From the NCBI RefSeq assembly GCF_013294065.1, contig NZ_JABSNM010000012.1, positions 62,001 to 126,000 on the forward strand: a stretch of DNA of 64,000 bases, read 5' to 3'. The DNA comes from Sphaerotilus uruguayifluvii (GTDB lineage Bacteria > Pseudomonadota > Gammaproteobacteria > Burkholderiales > Burkholderiaceae_C). Shown here piece by piece: positions 26,807 through 35,426 of this stretch. The notes beneath the pieces are model-generated. The model was given only the letters and a program-made list of their open reading frames with translations. It was not told where the DNA came from and ran no database searches. Positions within the stretch are counted from its first letter, which is position 1, and each line of letters begins with the position of its first letter. The position numbers were made by a program, and so were the translations under genes.

Positions 26807-27790
26807 ATGCGCATCTCGGTGCTCGGCGCCGGGGCGTGGGGCACCGCGCTCGCGGCGCAGGCGGCCACCCGCCACCCGACCCGGCTCTGGGCGCGTGATC
26901 CGGCGCAGGCCGGCGCGATCGCCGCCAGCCGGCGCAATGCGCGCTACCTGCCCGACGTCGCGCTGCCCGACGCGCTGGAGCTCACCGACGATCTGGCCGC
27001 GGCGCTGGCGCATGCCGGCCCGGACGGCCTGCTGATCGTCGCCACGCCGATGGCGGGCCTGCGCGAGATGCTGCTGCGCCTGCCCGACGGCGCGGCGGTG
27101 CTGTGGCTCAGCAAGGGCTTCGAGGCCGGCAGCGGCCGGCTCGGCCACGAGATCGCCCGCGAGGCGGCCCCGGGGCTGCGCGCGGGCGTGCTCAGCGGCC
27201 CGAGCTTCGCGCTCGAGGTCGCGCGCGGCCAGCCCACCGCGCTGGTGGCGGCCAGCCAGGACGCGGCGCTGTGCCAGTCGGCGATCACCGCGCTGCACGG
27301 CCCGACGCTGCGCATCTACTCGTCGACCGATCCGGTCGGCGTGGAGGTGGGCGGCGCGGTCAAGAACGTGCTGGCGATCGCCACCGGCATGGCCGACGGC
27401 ATGGCGCTGGGCCTGAACGCCCGCGCCGCGCTGATCACCCGCGGTCTGGCCGAGATGACCCGGCTCGGCCAGGCGCTGGGCGGACGCACGGAGACCTTCA
27501 TGGGCCTGTCCGGCCTGGGCGACCTGGTGCTGACCGCCACGGGCGATCTCTCGCGCAACCGCCGCGTCGGCCTGAAGCTGGCCGAGGGCCAGACGCTCGA
27601 GCGCATCCTGGTCGAGCTCGGCCATGTGTCGGAGGGCGTCTACAGCGCCCGCACCGTGCTGGAGCGCGCCACCGCGCTCGGCGTGGACATGCCGATCACC
27701 CGCGCGGTGGTGGGCGTGCTGCAGGGCGATCTCACCCCGCGCGAGGCGGTGCAGGCGCTGATGCAGCGCGAGGCGCGGGCCGAGAGCTGA
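26807..27790 (+). CDS. gpsA: NAD(P)H-dependent glycerol-3-phosphate dehydrogenase
   Basis: Makes sn-glycerol-3-phosphate from dihydroxyacetone phosphate for phospholipid synthesis. 327 residues. The Rossmann motif is [12 protein letters not shown] at residues 5-16; [16 protein letters not shown] and the catalytic-lysine region [16 protein letters not shown] are clear. It follows secB by 2 bases, so the pair is co-transcribed. Confidence 0.97.
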   Translation: MRISVLGAGAWGTALAAQAATRHPTRLWARDPAQAGAIAASRRNARYLPDVALPDALELTDDLAAALAHAGPDGLLIVATPMAGLREMLLRLPDGAAVLWLSKGFEAGSGRLGHEIAREAAPGLRAGVLSGPSFALEVARGQPTALVAASQDAALCQSAITALHGPTLRIYSSTDPVGVEVGGAVKNVLAIATGMADGMALGLNARAALITRGLAEMTRLGQALGGRTETFMGLSGLGDLVLTATGDLSRNRRVGLKLAEGQTLERILVELGHVSEGVYSARTVLERATALGVDMPITRAVVGVLQGDLTPREAVQALMQREARAES

Positions 27791-27818
27791 CGCGCCGGCC
27801 TGCGGCGTCCGGCGGCCC

Positions 27819-28292
27819 TCAGGCCGCGCCGGCGTAGCCGTTCTGCCGCCAGGCCTCGAACACCGTCACCGCCACCGCGTTGCTCAGGTTGAGGCTGCGC
27901 TGCTCGGGGCGCATCGGCAGGCGCACGCGCTGGCCGTCGGGGAAATGCCCGTCGCGCAGCGCCGGCGGCAGGCCGCTGGTCTCGCAGCCGAAGACCAGCC
28001 AGTCGCCCGGCTGCCAGGCCACCTCGGCGAAGGGCCGGCTGCCGCGGGTGGTCATCGCGAACATGCGCGCCGGATCGGGCCGGCAGGTCTCGAGCAGCGC
28101 CTCCCACGAGGCGTGGCGTCGCACCGGCGCGTACTCGTGATAGTCGAGGCCGGCCCGACGCAGCAGCTTGTCGTCCATCGAGAAGCCCAGCGGCTCGACC
28201 AGATGCAGCTCGCAGCCGGTGTTGGCCGCCAGGCGGATGACGTTGCCGGTGTTCGGCGGGATTTCGGGGTGGACGAGGACGATGCGGAACAT
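27819..28292 (-). CDS. trmL: tRNA (cytidine/uridine-2'-O)-methyltransferase TrmL
   Basis: SPOUT-class methyltransferase of 157 residues that modifies the wobble base 34 of tRNA-Leu. Signatures are VLVHPEIPPNTGNVIRLAAN at the N-terminus, FGCETSGLPP and the knot region RSLNLSNAVAVTVFEAWRQ. Lies downstream of comF on the minus strand, 8 bases away. A start 12 bases upstream (MIRAMF) is possible. Confidence 0.95.
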   Translation of the reverse strand: MFRIVLVHPEIPPNTGNVIRLAANTGCELHLVEPLGFSMDDKLLRRAGLDYHEYAPVRRHASWEALLETCRPDPARMFAMTTRGSRPFAEVAWQPGDWLVFGCETSGLPPALRDGHFPDGQRVRLPMRPEQRSLNLSNAVAVTVFEAWRQNGYAGAA

Positions 28293-28300
28293 GGCCCGGA

Positions 28301-29071
28301 TCATCGCCGATCCGTGCGTGCGACCACCCAGACCTGCACCGCGCGCGCGCCCGCACGGCGCAGCGTGCGCGCCAGCTCGGCGGCGGTCGCGCCGGTCGTC
28401 AGCACGTCGTCGACCAGCGCGACCGAGGCGCCGGCCAGCTCCACCCGCCCCGCCGGCGTGGACTCGAAGGCGCCGGCCAGGTTGTGCTGGCGCGCCGGCA
28501 GCGCCAGTCCGACCTGGTGCGGCGTGTCGATCAGCCGCTCGACCAGATCGGCGCGGGCGTGCAGGCCCAGCGCCGGCGCGACGCGGCGCGCCAGCTCCCA
28601 GGCCTGGTTGTAGCCGCGCTCGCGCAGCCGCGCCGCCGACAGCGGCACCGGCACGACCCAGTCCGGCCACGGCCAGCCGACCCGGTCCTCGTCGGCCGAC
28701 TGCTGCAGCGCGCCGGCCAGCAGCGCCGCCAGCGGCGAGGCCAGCTCGCAGCCCTCGGCGTACTTGAACAGCGGGATCAGCCGGTCCCAGGGCTCGGCAT
28801 AGTCGACCGCGGCCAGCGCGGCGTCGAAACCGGGCGGCTCGTGGCGGCAGGCGCGGCACAGGCGCTCTATCTGCACGGTGGCCGGCGCCTCGTCGAGCGC
28901 CCGGGCGCACAGCCGGCAGCGCGGCCGCCAGCGCGCGAACCGGTCGCGGCAGTCGGCGCACAGCACCTCGGCCTGCCAGCGCGCGCAGACGCGGCAGCGG
29001 CTGCCCAGGCCGCGCAGCAGGCGCGACCACAGGCCCAGCGGCGAGGCGGATCCGGAGACGGGCGCGACCAT
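28301..29071 (-). CDS. comF: ComF-family phosphoribosyltransferase-like protein
   Basis: Protein of 256 residues. N-terminal half has paired CxxC motifs (CRVCARW, CADC, CRLCAR, CRAC) expected to bind zinc; the C-terminal half is a PRTase fold with the PRPP loop VALVDDVLTTGATA. ComF proteins help uptake of transforming DNA in competent species and are widespread elsewhere. Adjacent to trmL. The ATG at 29071 is chosen; starts at 29098 or 29101 would overlap the divergent gene. Confidence 0.9.
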   Translation of the reverse strand: MVAPVSGSASPLGLWSRLLRGLGSRCRVCARWQAEVLCADCRDRFARWRPRCRLCARALDEAPATVQIERLCRACRHEPPGFDAALAAVDYAEPWDRLIPLFKYAEGCELASPLAALLAGALQQSADEDRVGWPWPDWVVPVPLSAARLRERGYNQAWELARRVAPALGLHARADLVERLIDTPHQVGLALPARQHNLAGAFESTPAGRVELAGASVALVDDVLTTGATAAELARTLRRAGARAVQVWVVARTDRR

Positions 29072-29082
29072 GGCCGGCTCAC

Positions 29083-29088
29083 TATACT
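29083..29088 (+). promoter_or_regulatory. -10 element of a near-leaderless gene
   Basis: TATACT, 11 bases before the ATG at 29100. If transcription starts about 7 bases after the -10 element, the mRNA leader is only about 5 bases, leaving no room for a ribosome site. No good -35 is seen. Confidence 0.4.
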
Positions 29089-29099
29089 GCGCCGGCATC

Positions 29100-30020
29100 A
29101 TGCAAGACGCCTCATCCCCCGACGCTGCCGATGCCCCGCGACTGCGCGCGCCGCGCATCGCTCCCGCCGCCCTGGACCGCCATCTGGCGCGGTCCGCGAA
29201 GCGCCCGCCCCCGTGGCTGCACGAGGAGATCGCCCGCCGCATGGACGAGCGCCTCGGCCTGATCCTGCGCCAGCCGGCGCGCCTGATCGACTGGTGGAGC
29301 CCGACCTCGGGCGGCGCGCCGCTGCTGCAGGCGCGCTATCCGCAGGCGCGGCTGCTGCGCACCGGCCTGGACGGCCGCCCGCTCGAGGACTCGGCCCGCG
29401 GCGAGGGCCGCTGGTGGCAGCGCCTGCTCGGCGCCGGCCGCCCCCGCCCGAGCAGCGAGGACGAGGCGCCCGCCGAGCTGCTGTGGGCCAACATGATGCT
29501 GCACTGGATCGACGACCGCCCGGCGCTGCTGGCGCGCTGGCACGCGCTGCTGGCGGTCGACGGCTTCCTGATGTTCTCCTGCTTCGGCCCGGACACGCTG
29601 GCCGAGCTGCGCGCGATCTGGGCCGAGGCCGGCTGGGGCGCGCCCTGCAGCGACTGGGTCGACATGCACGACCTCGGCGACGACCTGGTGCAGGCCGGCT
29701 TCGCCGATCCGGTGATGGACATGGAGCGGCTGACGCTGACCTGGGATTCGCCGCAGGCGCTGCTGGCCGAGCTGCGCACGCTCGGGCTGAACACGAACCC
29801 TGCTCGACAACCCGGATTGCGGGGCCGGCAGTGGCGCCGGAGACTGGAATCGCTCCTGGCGGAGCGGCTGCGCGGCGCCGACGGCCGCCTGCACCTGCGC
29901 TTCGAGATCATCTACGGCCACGCGATGCGCCCGGTCGCCCGCCCGCGCGTGAAGGCGCAGACCGAGATCTCGCTCGACACGATGCGCGAGATGACGCGCC
30001 GGCGCCCCGCCACGCCCTGA
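29100..30020 (+). CDS. BioC-like methyltransferase-domain protein
   Basis: Protein of 306 residues. The family is recognisable from AELLWANMMLHWIDDRPALLARWHALLAVDGFLMFSCFGPDTLAEL, in part resembling BioC (malonyl-ACP methyltransferase): LWANMMLHW and FSCFGPDTLAEL are the clearest matches. The SAM-binding glycine motif that should follow is degenerate (LIDWWSPTSGGAPLL). The C-terminal region EIIYGHAMRP is also typical. It could be a BioC relative with altered cofactor binding or a non-catalytic homolog. It lies between comF and coxB, as in many Burkholderiales. Confidence 0.72.
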   Translation: MQDASSPDAADAPRLRAPRIAPAALDRHLARSAKRPPPWLHEEIARRMDERLGLILRQPARLIDWWSPTSGGAPLLQARYPQARLLRTGLDGRPLEDSARGEGRWWQRLLGAGRPRPSSEDEAPAELLWANMMLHWIDDRPALLARWHALLAVDGFLMFSCFGPDTLAELRAIWAEAGWGAPCSDWVDMHDLGDDLVQAGFADPVMDMERLTLTWDSPQALLAELRTLGLNTNPARQPGLRGRQWRRRLESLLAERLRGADGRLHLRFEIIYGHAMRPVARPRVKAQTEISLDTMREMTRRRPATP

Positions 30021-30036
30021 GCCCTCTGCGCGATCA

Positions 30037-30082
30037 TTGATGCCGATCATCGATTCGATGGATATCGACTGATCGGCATCAA
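30037..30082. promoter_or_regulatory. Pair of FNR/Anr-like boxes upstream of coxB
   Basis: Perfect 13-bp inverted arms TTGATGCCGATCA (30037-30049) and TGATCGGCATCAA (30070-30082). Each arm plus its neighbouring base fits the FNR/Anr/Dnr consensus TTGAT-N4-ATCAA in 9 of 10 positions: TTGAT-GCCG-ATCAT and CTGAT-CGGC-ATCAA. Their centres are 32 bp apart, about three helical turns. On the plus strand an A-run, not a T-run, follows, so a terminator is less likely. Best reading: oxygen-responsive control of the cox cluster. Confidence 0.55.
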
Positions 30083-30103
30083 CAAAAAATTCATCGAAAT
30101 CGG

Positions 30104-30139
30104 CTTCAGACCATCGGGACTTCCCGGGATGGCTGAAAG
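30104..30139. other. Imperfect hairpin in the cox leader region
   Basis: CTTCAG-A-CCATC (30104-30115) pairs imperfectly with GATGG-CTGAAAG (30128-30139), with an inner GGGA/TCCC stem. It lies between the FNR-like boxes and coxB in a 282-base gap that holds no gene. It could end transcription from the methyltransferase gene or lie in the cox mRNA leader. Confidence 0.35.
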
Positions 30140-30302
30140 ACCGTGACGGCGTCATGCTTGATTCCGCCCTGCTTCCTCGCCTCCGGAAGCGGGGGCACCG
30201 GGCGGCATGACCGGCCCCGGCGCATGCGCTGTACGACGACAAGACAAGAGACAACGTCCGGCCCGGCGACGGGTCTGCTGCACAGAGAAAGTGAGCGCAG
30301 AG

Positions 30303-31472
30303 ATGACGAAGACCGCGCCTGGGTCGCTCGCTGGCCGCGCCGGCCTGTTCGCCGCCGCCCTGCTGGCCTCCTCCGCCGCGCTGGCGGTCAATGACCTGCC
30401 CGGCGGGCCGGCGGTCAACCAGATGGGCTACGCCAGGCCGGCCACGCAGATCGCCGCGCAGATGGACTGGCTGCACACGATGATGATGGTCATCTGCTCG
30501 GCCATCTTCGTCGCGGTCTTCGGGGTGATGTTCTATTCCATCCTGAAGCACCGCAAGTCGCGCGGCCACAAGCCGGCCGACTTCCACGAGAGCGTCGGCG
30601 TCGAGATCGCCTGGACGGTCGTGCCCTTCATCATCGTCGTCGGCATGGGCGCGATGGCCACGAAGACGGTCGTCGCGCAGAAGGACACCACCAACGCCGA
30701 CATCACCATCAAGGCCACCGGCTACCAGTGGAAGTGGGGCTACGACTACCTGAAGGGCGAGGGCGAAGGCATCAGCTTCCTGCAGACGCTCGACGTCAAC
30801 CAGCGCGCGATGTCCGACGCCGGCAAGCCCGAGGGCGACGACTACCTGCTGAAGGTCGACAACCCGCTGGTCGTGCCCGTCAACAAGAAGGTGCGCATCA
30901 TCACGACCGCCAGCGACGTCATCCACTCCTGGATGATTCCGCAGTTCGGCGTCAAGCAGGACGCGATTCCCGGCTTCGTGCGCGACACCTGGTTCCGCGC
31001 CGACAAGACCGGCGACTTCTACGGCCAGTGCGCCGAGCTCTGCGGCAAGGAGCACGCCTACATGCCGATCCACGTCAAGGTGGTGAGCGACGCCGAGTAC
31101 ACCGCCTGGGTCGATGCCGAGAAGAAGAAGCTGGCCGCGCGCGCCGACGATCCGAAGAAGGAGTGGAAGCTGCCCGACCTGATCGCGCGCGGCGCCAAGG
31201 TCTACGCCGCCAACTGCGCCGTCTGCCACCAGCCCAACGGCAAGGGCGCCGGCCCGATCAAGCCGCTCGACGGCTCGGCCGTGGTGCTCGACGCCGACAA
31301 GGGCCGCCAGATCGCCGTGCTGCTCAACGGCCAGAACAACGGCGCGATGCCCTCGTGGAAGGCCCTGTCCGACACCGAGATCGCCGCGGTCATCACCTAC
31401 ACGAAGAACAGCTGGTCCAACCACACCGACCAGATCGTGCAGCCGGCCGACGTCGTCGCCGCCCGCAAGTAA
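30303..31472 (+). CDS. coxB: Cytochrome c oxidase subunit II with fused cytochrome c domain
   Basis: Subunit II of an aa3-type oxidase, 389 residues. Signal peptide (ASSAALA) and two membrane helices are followed by the CuA domain with ligands H208, C243, C247, H251 and M254 (motif [12 protein letters not shown]). A cytochrome c domain is fused at the C-terminus: CAVCH at 305-309 and the axial methionine M349 in GAMPSW. It accepts electrons from cytochrome c and passes them to subunit I. The ATG at 30303 is preceded by GAGCGCAGAG. First gene of the cox cluster. Confidence 0.96.
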   Translation: MTKTAPGSLAGRAGLFAAALLASSAALAVNDLPGGPAVNQMGYARPATQIAAQMDWLHTMMMVICSAIFVAVFGVMFYSILKHRKSRGHKPADFHESVGVEIAWTVVPFIIVVGMGAMATKTVVAQKDTTNADITIKATGYQWKWGYDYLKGEGEGISFLQTLDVNQRAMSDAGKPEGDDYLLKVDNPLVVPVNKKVRIITTASDVIHSWMIPQFGVKQDAIPGFVRDTWFRADKTGDFYGQCAELCGKEHAYMPIHVKVVSDAEYTAWVDAEKKKLAARADDPKKEWKLPDLIARGAKVYAANCAVCHQPNGKGAGPIKPLDGSAVVLDADKGRQIAVLLNGQNNGAMPSWKALSDTEIAAVITYTKNSWSNHTDQIVQPADVVAARK

Positions 31473-31489
31473 GAAGGGAAGCCCAGTCC

Positions 31490-33112
31490 ATGAGCGCAGT
31501 CCTCCATCCGGGCGGTCACGATCACGCCCACGACGATCACCACCACGCGCCGCACGGCTGGCGCCGCTGGGTCTTCGCGACCAACCACAAGGACATCGGC
31601 ACGCTGTACATGCTGTTCAGCTTCACGATGCTGATGATCGGGGGCGTGCTGGCGCTGCTGATCCGCGCCGAACTGTTCAAGCCGGGCCTGCAGTTCGTCA
31701 ACCCGGAGCTGTTCAACCAGTTCACGACGATGCACGGCCTGATCATGGTCTTCGGCGCGATCATGCCGGCCTTCGTCGGCTTCGCGAACTGGATGCTGCC
31801 GCTGCAGATCGGCGCCTCCGACATGGCCTTCGCGCGGATGAACAACTTCAGCTTCTGGCTGATGATCCCGGCGGCCATCATGCTGGTGGCGTCCTTCTTC
31901 ATGCCCGGGGGCGCCCCGGCCGCGGGCTGGACGCTCTACGCGCCGCTCACGCTGCAGATGGGCCCGTCGATGGACGCCGGCATCTTCGCGATGCACATCC
32001 TGGGCGCCTCGTCGATCATGGGCTCGATCAACATCATCGTGACCATCCTCAACATGCGCGCGCCCGGCATGACGCTGATGAAGATGCCGATGTTCGCCTG
32101 GACCTGGCTGATCACCGCCTACCTGCTGATCGCGGTGATGCCGGTGCTGGCCGGCGCGATCACGATGACGCTGACCGACCGCCACTTCGGCACCAGCTTC
32201 TTCAACCCGGCCGGCGGCGGCGACCCGGTGATGTACCAGCACATCTTCTGGTTCTTCGGGCATCCCGAGGTCTACATCATGATCCTGCCGGCCTTCGGCA
32301 TCATCAGCCAGATCGTGCCGGCCTTCGCGCGCAAGAAGCTGTTCGGCTACGCCTCGATGGTCTACGCGACCGCCTCGATCGCGATCCTGTCGTTCATCGT
32401 CTGGGCGCACCACATGTACACGACCGGCATGCCGCTGACCGGCCAGCTGTTCTTCATGTACGCGACGATGCTGATCTCGGTGCCGACCGGCGTGAAGGTC
32501 TTCAACTGGCTGGCGACGATGTGGAAGGGCTCGATGACCTTCGAGACGCCGATGCTGTGGGCGGTGGGCTTCATCTTCGTGTTCACGATGGGCGGCTTCA
32601 CCGGAATGATCTGCTCGATGGCGCCGATCGACATCAACCTGCAGGACACCTACTACGTCGTCGCGCACTTCCACTACGTGCTGGTGGCCGGCTCGCTGTT
32701 CGCCCTCTTCGCCGGCGTGTACTACTGGGGTCCGAAGTGGTCGGGCGTGATGTATTCGGAGACGCGCGGAAAGATCCACTTCTGGGGCTCGCTGATCTTC
32801 TTCAACGTCACCTTCTTCCCGATGCACTTCCTGGGTCTGGCCGGCATGCCCCGCCGCTACGCCGACTACCCGATGCAGTTCGCGGACTTCAACATGATCG
32901 CGTCGATCGGCGCCTTCGGCTTCGGCTTCATGCAGGTCTACTTCTTCCTGTTCGTCGTGCTGCCGATGCTGCGCGGCCAGGGCGAGAAGGCGCCGCAGAA
33001 GCCCTGGGAGGCCGCCGAGGGCCTGGAATGGGAAGTGCCCTCGCCGGCGCCCTTCCACACCTTCGAGACGCCCCCGAAGCTCGACGCCACCGCGACGCGC
33101 GTGATCGGCTGA
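31490..33112 (+). CDS. coxA: Cytochrome c oxidase subunit I
   Basis: Catalytic subunit of 540 residues with 12 membrane helices holding heme a and the heme a3-CuB centre. Motifs [28 protein letters not shown] and [11 protein letters not shown] carry the CuB ligands and the cross-linked tyrosine; [12 protein letters not shown] gives the heme ligands. The N-terminal His-rich tail ([16 protein letters not shown]) is common in this group. GGGAAG lies 9-14 bases upstream of the ATG. Confidence 0.97.
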   Translation: MSAVLHPGGHDHAHDDHHHAPHGWRRWVFATNHKDIGTLYMLFSFTMLMIGGVLALLIRAELFKPGLQFVNPELFNQFTTMHGLIMVFGAIMPAFVGFANWMLPLQIGASDMAFARMNNFSFWLMIPAAIMLVASFFMPGGAPAAGWTLYAPLTLQMGPSMDAGIFAMHILGASSIMGSINIIVTILNMRAPGMTLMKMPMFAWTWLITAYLLIAVMPVLAGAITMTLTDRHFGTSFFNPAGGGDPVMYQHIFWFFGHPEVYIMILPAFGIISQIVPAFARKKLFGYASMVYATASIAILSFIVWAHHMYTTGMPLTGQLFFMYATMLISVPTGVKVFNWLATMWKGSMTFETPMLWAVGFIFVFTMGGFTGMICSMAPIDINLQDTYYVVAHFHYVLVAGSLFALFAGVYYWGPKWSGVMYSETRGKIHFWGSLIFFNVTFFPMHFLGLAGMPRRYADYPMQFADFNMIASIGAFGFGFMQVYFFLFVVLPMLRGQGEKAPQKPWEAAEGLEWEVPSPAPFHTFETPPKLDATATRVIG

Positions 33113-33150
33113 TCGGCCGGTCCGCTCCGCCCCTTCGACAGGAGACCGAG

Positions 33151-33294
33151 ATGGCCCACGACACCCCGGCAACCCCGCTCGACCCGGAGCGCCAGCGCCG
33201 CGCCAACCTCCGGCTGGCGCTGATCCTGGCGTCGGTGGCGGTCGCCTTCTTCGTCGGCTTCGTCGCGAAGATCGCGCTGGCGGGCAGCCACTGA
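33151..33294 (+). CDS. Small cytochrome oxidase assembly protein
   Basis: Single-helix membrane protein of 47 residues; polar N-terminus LDPERQRRANLRLALIL followed by one hydrophobic segment VAVAFFVGFVAKIAL. Small proteins of this kind lie between coxA and ctaG in many Burkholderiales and are annotated as oxidase small assembly proteins. AGGAGA lies 6-11 bases upstream, supporting that it is translated. Function unproven. Confidence 0.8.
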   Translation: MAHDTPATPLDPERQRRANLRLALILASVAVAFFVGFVAKIALAGSH

Positions 33295-33311
33295 AGCGGG
33301 CACGACGCACG

Positions 33312-33944
33312 ATGTCCACGCCCGGCCCCGCCCCCGACCCGCTGCTGCGCGCCGACAACCGGCGCATGCTGGGCAAGCTGTGCGTGATCGCGGCGGCGAT
33401 GTTCGGCTTCGGCTACGCGCTGGTGCCGATGTACCAGGCGATCTGCACCGCGCTGGGCATCAACATCCTGACGCTGAGCGAGCAGCGCACCTCGCCGCAC
33501 GCCGCCCGTGCCGACGGCCGCAACACGCAGGTCGACCTCAGCCGCACCATCACCGTCGAGTTCGATGCCAACGCGCGCGGCCCCTGGCAGTTCCGGCCGG
33601 CGCAGGCCTCGCTCACGGTGCATCCGGGCGAGGTCGCCACCGTGATGTACGAGTTCCGCAACGTCCAGGACCGCACGATGGCCGCGCAGGCCATTCCCAG
33701 CTACGCGCCGAAGCAGGCCACCGCGCACTTCAACAAGCTCGAGTGCTTCTGCTTCAACCAGTACACGCTGGCGCCGGGCGAGTCGAAGTCCTGGCCGGTG
33801 GTCTTCGTCATCGACCCGAAGCTGCCCAAGGACGTCACGACCATCACGCTGTCCTACACCTTCTTCGAGGTCGGCGCCCGCACGCCGGCCGCACCGGCGA
33901 CCACGGTGCAGGCCGGGACGACCGCGGCCGGGGAGCGCTCGTGA
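33312..33944 (+). CDS. ctaG: Cytochrome c oxidase copper chaperone CtaG (Cox11)
   Basis: Membrane-anchored copper chaperone of 210 residues that inserts CuB into subunit I. One N-terminal helix (LGKLCVIAAAMFGFGYALVP) and the copper motif CFCF at C145 and C147 within LECFCFNQYTL are visible. The tail after residue 185 is low complexity. It overlaps the next gene by 4 bases (GTGA). Confidence 0.95.
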   Translation: MSTPGPAPDPLLRADNRRMLGKLCVIAAAMFGFGYALVPMYQAICTALGINILTLSEQRTSPHAARADGRNTQVDLSRTITVEFDANARGPWQFRPAQASLTVHPGEVATVMYEFRNVQDRTMAAQAIPSYAPKQATAHFNKLECFCFNQYTLAPGESKSWPVVFVIDPKLPKDVTTITLSYTFFEVGARTPAAPATTVQAGTTAAGERS

Positions 33945-34192
33945 GCGCGCCGCCGGACCTGCCGCCGCCGGGCGAGGACCTGCGCGAGGCGGTACGCCGG
34001 CGCGGCTCCTTCGTGCAGACGCTCAAGGCCGTCACCTGGTCCTTTCTCGGCATCCGCCGCGGCGCCGGCTGGCAGGAGGACATCGGCCGGCTCAATCCGG
34101 TGCATGTCATCGTCGCCGGCCTGATCGGCGCCGGCCTGTTCGTCGGCGCGCTGGTGCTGCTGGTGCGCTGGATCGCCGCCGGCTCCGGCTGA
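33941..34192 (+). CDS. DUF2970-domain membrane protein
   Basis: Protein of 83 residues starting with GTG that overlaps the ctaG stop. The DUF2970 core FVQTLKAVTWSFLGIRRGAG is clear, with a C-terminal helix VHVIVAGLIGAGLFVGALVLLV. Found between ctaG and coxC in Burkholderiales; presumed accessory to the oxidase, function unknown. Confidence 0.85.
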   Translation: MSAPPDLPPPGEDLREAVRRRGSFVQTLKAVTWSFLGIRRGAGWQEDIGRLNPVHVIVAGLIGAGLFVGALVLLVRWIAAGSG

Positions 34193-34269
34193 ACGCCGGC
34201 ACTGCACCGTCCGCCCTCCCCTTTCCCGACAAGCCCTTCCCCAGAACACCCGCGTCCAGGAGACCCACG

Positions 34270-35151
34270 ATGTCGGCAAGCACCCCGGGCCACGCGCCCT
34301 ACTACTACGTCCCGGCGCCCTCGCGGCACCCGGTGATGATGTCGATCGGCCTGTTCTTCGTCGTGCTCGGCGCCGGACAGTGGGTCAACGGCCATGGCTG
34401 GGGCATGTACTCGGTGCTGTTCGGCCTGCTGTGGGTCGCCTTCGTGCTGCGCCAGTGGTTCGGCGAGGCCGCCGGCGAGGCCGAGGGCGGGCTGCTGAGC
34501 GACCGGGTCGATGTCTCCTACCGCTGGAGCATGGCCTGGTTCATCTTCTCGGAGGTGATGTTCTTCGCCGCCTTCTTCGGCGCGCTGTACTGGGCGCGCG
34601 CGCATGCGGTGCCGAACCTGGGCAGCGCCGAGAACGCGCTGCTGTGGCCGGACTTCAAGGCGGTCTGGCCGAGCGAGGGCATGGGCGCCACCGCATCGCC
34701 GGCCGGCACCGTCGAGCCCTTCCAGACCATGGGCCCGTGGCCGCTGCCGACGATCAACACCGCGCTGCTGCTGACCTCGGGCGTCACGCTGACGCTGGCG
34801 CATCACGCGCTGATCGCCGGCCGCCGCGCCACGACGATCGCCTGGATGTGGGTCACCGTGCTGCTGGGCATCACCTTCCTGATCTGCCAGGGCTACGAGT
34901 ACCACCATGCCTATACCGAGCTGAACCTGAAGCTCAGCTCCGGCATCTACGGCTCGACCTTCTTCATGCTGACCGGCTTCCACGGCTTCCATGTCTTCGT
35001 CGGCACGCTGATGCTGCTGTTCATCACGATCCGGCTGATGAAGGGGCACTTCACCCCGACGCGCCACTTCGGCTTCGAGGGCGCGGCCTGGTACTGGCAC
35101 TTCGTCGACGTGGTCTGGCTGGGCCTGTACCTGATCGTCTACTGGATGTGA
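34270..35151 (+). CDS. coxC: Cytochrome c oxidase subunit III
   Basis: Subunit III, 293 residues, seven membrane helices. Signatures YYYVPAPSRHPVMMSIGLF, MAWFIFSEVMFFAAFFGALYWAR and GFHGFHVFVGTLMLLF are diagnostic; ends AWYWHFVDVVWLGLYLIVYW. Stabilises subunit I and proton uptake. CAGGAGA precedes the ATG. Confidence 0.97.
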   Translation: MSASTPGHAPYYYVPAPSRHPVMMSIGLFFVVLGAGQWVNGHGWGMYSVLFGLLWVAFVLRQWFGEAAGEAEGGLLSDRVDVSYRWSMAWFIFSEVMFFAAFFGALYWARAHAVPNLGSAENALLWPDFKAVWPSEGMGATASPAGTVEPFQTMGPWPLPTINTALLLTSGVTLTLAHHALIAGRRATTIAWMWVTVLLGITFLICQGYEYHHAYTELNLKLSSGIYGSTFFMLTGFHGFHVFVGTLMLLFITIRLMKGHFTPTRHFGFEGAAWYWHFVDVVWLGLYLIVYWM

Positions 35152-35189
35152 GGCTGCGGTCCGCGACGGAGCGCGCGGATCGGCGCGGA

Positions 35190-35426
35190 TCAGCGCCCGA
35201 CCGGCAGGCCGGTCGGCGCGATCCAGCCGAGCTGATGCCCGATCAGCACGAACAGGAAGATGGCGATCGACACGCCGACGCGCACCGCCAGCGCACGCGC
35301 CATGCGCCCCTTCGGCGCCGCGTCCGATCCGGCCTGCGCGCCGGAATCGCGGCGCAGCATGAACAGCCCGGCCGAAGCCAGCGCGGCAAGGATGACGACA
35401 AAGGCCAGCGCGATGACGATCTTCAT
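35190..35426 (-). CDS. DUF2909 twin-helix membrane protein
   Basis: Protein of 78 residues on the minus strand within the otherwise plus-strand cox cluster. Two membrane helices: IVIALAFVVILAALASAGLF and VRVGVSIAIFLFVLIGHQLGW. It fits the DUF2909 family, which commonly sits between coxC and surf1. Its ATG (complement of 35424-35426) overlaps the surf1 ATG at 35425 inside a CATG tetramer, so the two start codons share bases on opposite strands. Probably an oxidase assembly factor. Confidence 0.8.
   Translation of the reverse strand: MKIVIALAFVVILAALASAGLFMLRRDSGAQAGSDAAPKGRMARALAVRVGVSIAIFLFVLIGHQLGWIAPTGLPVGR

Noticed and set aside
30037-30082. Rho-independent terminator of the methyltransferase gene
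   Set aside because: The stem is followed by an A-rich stretch on the coding strand rather than T residues, and the loop is 20 bases long; FNR-like boxes explain it better.
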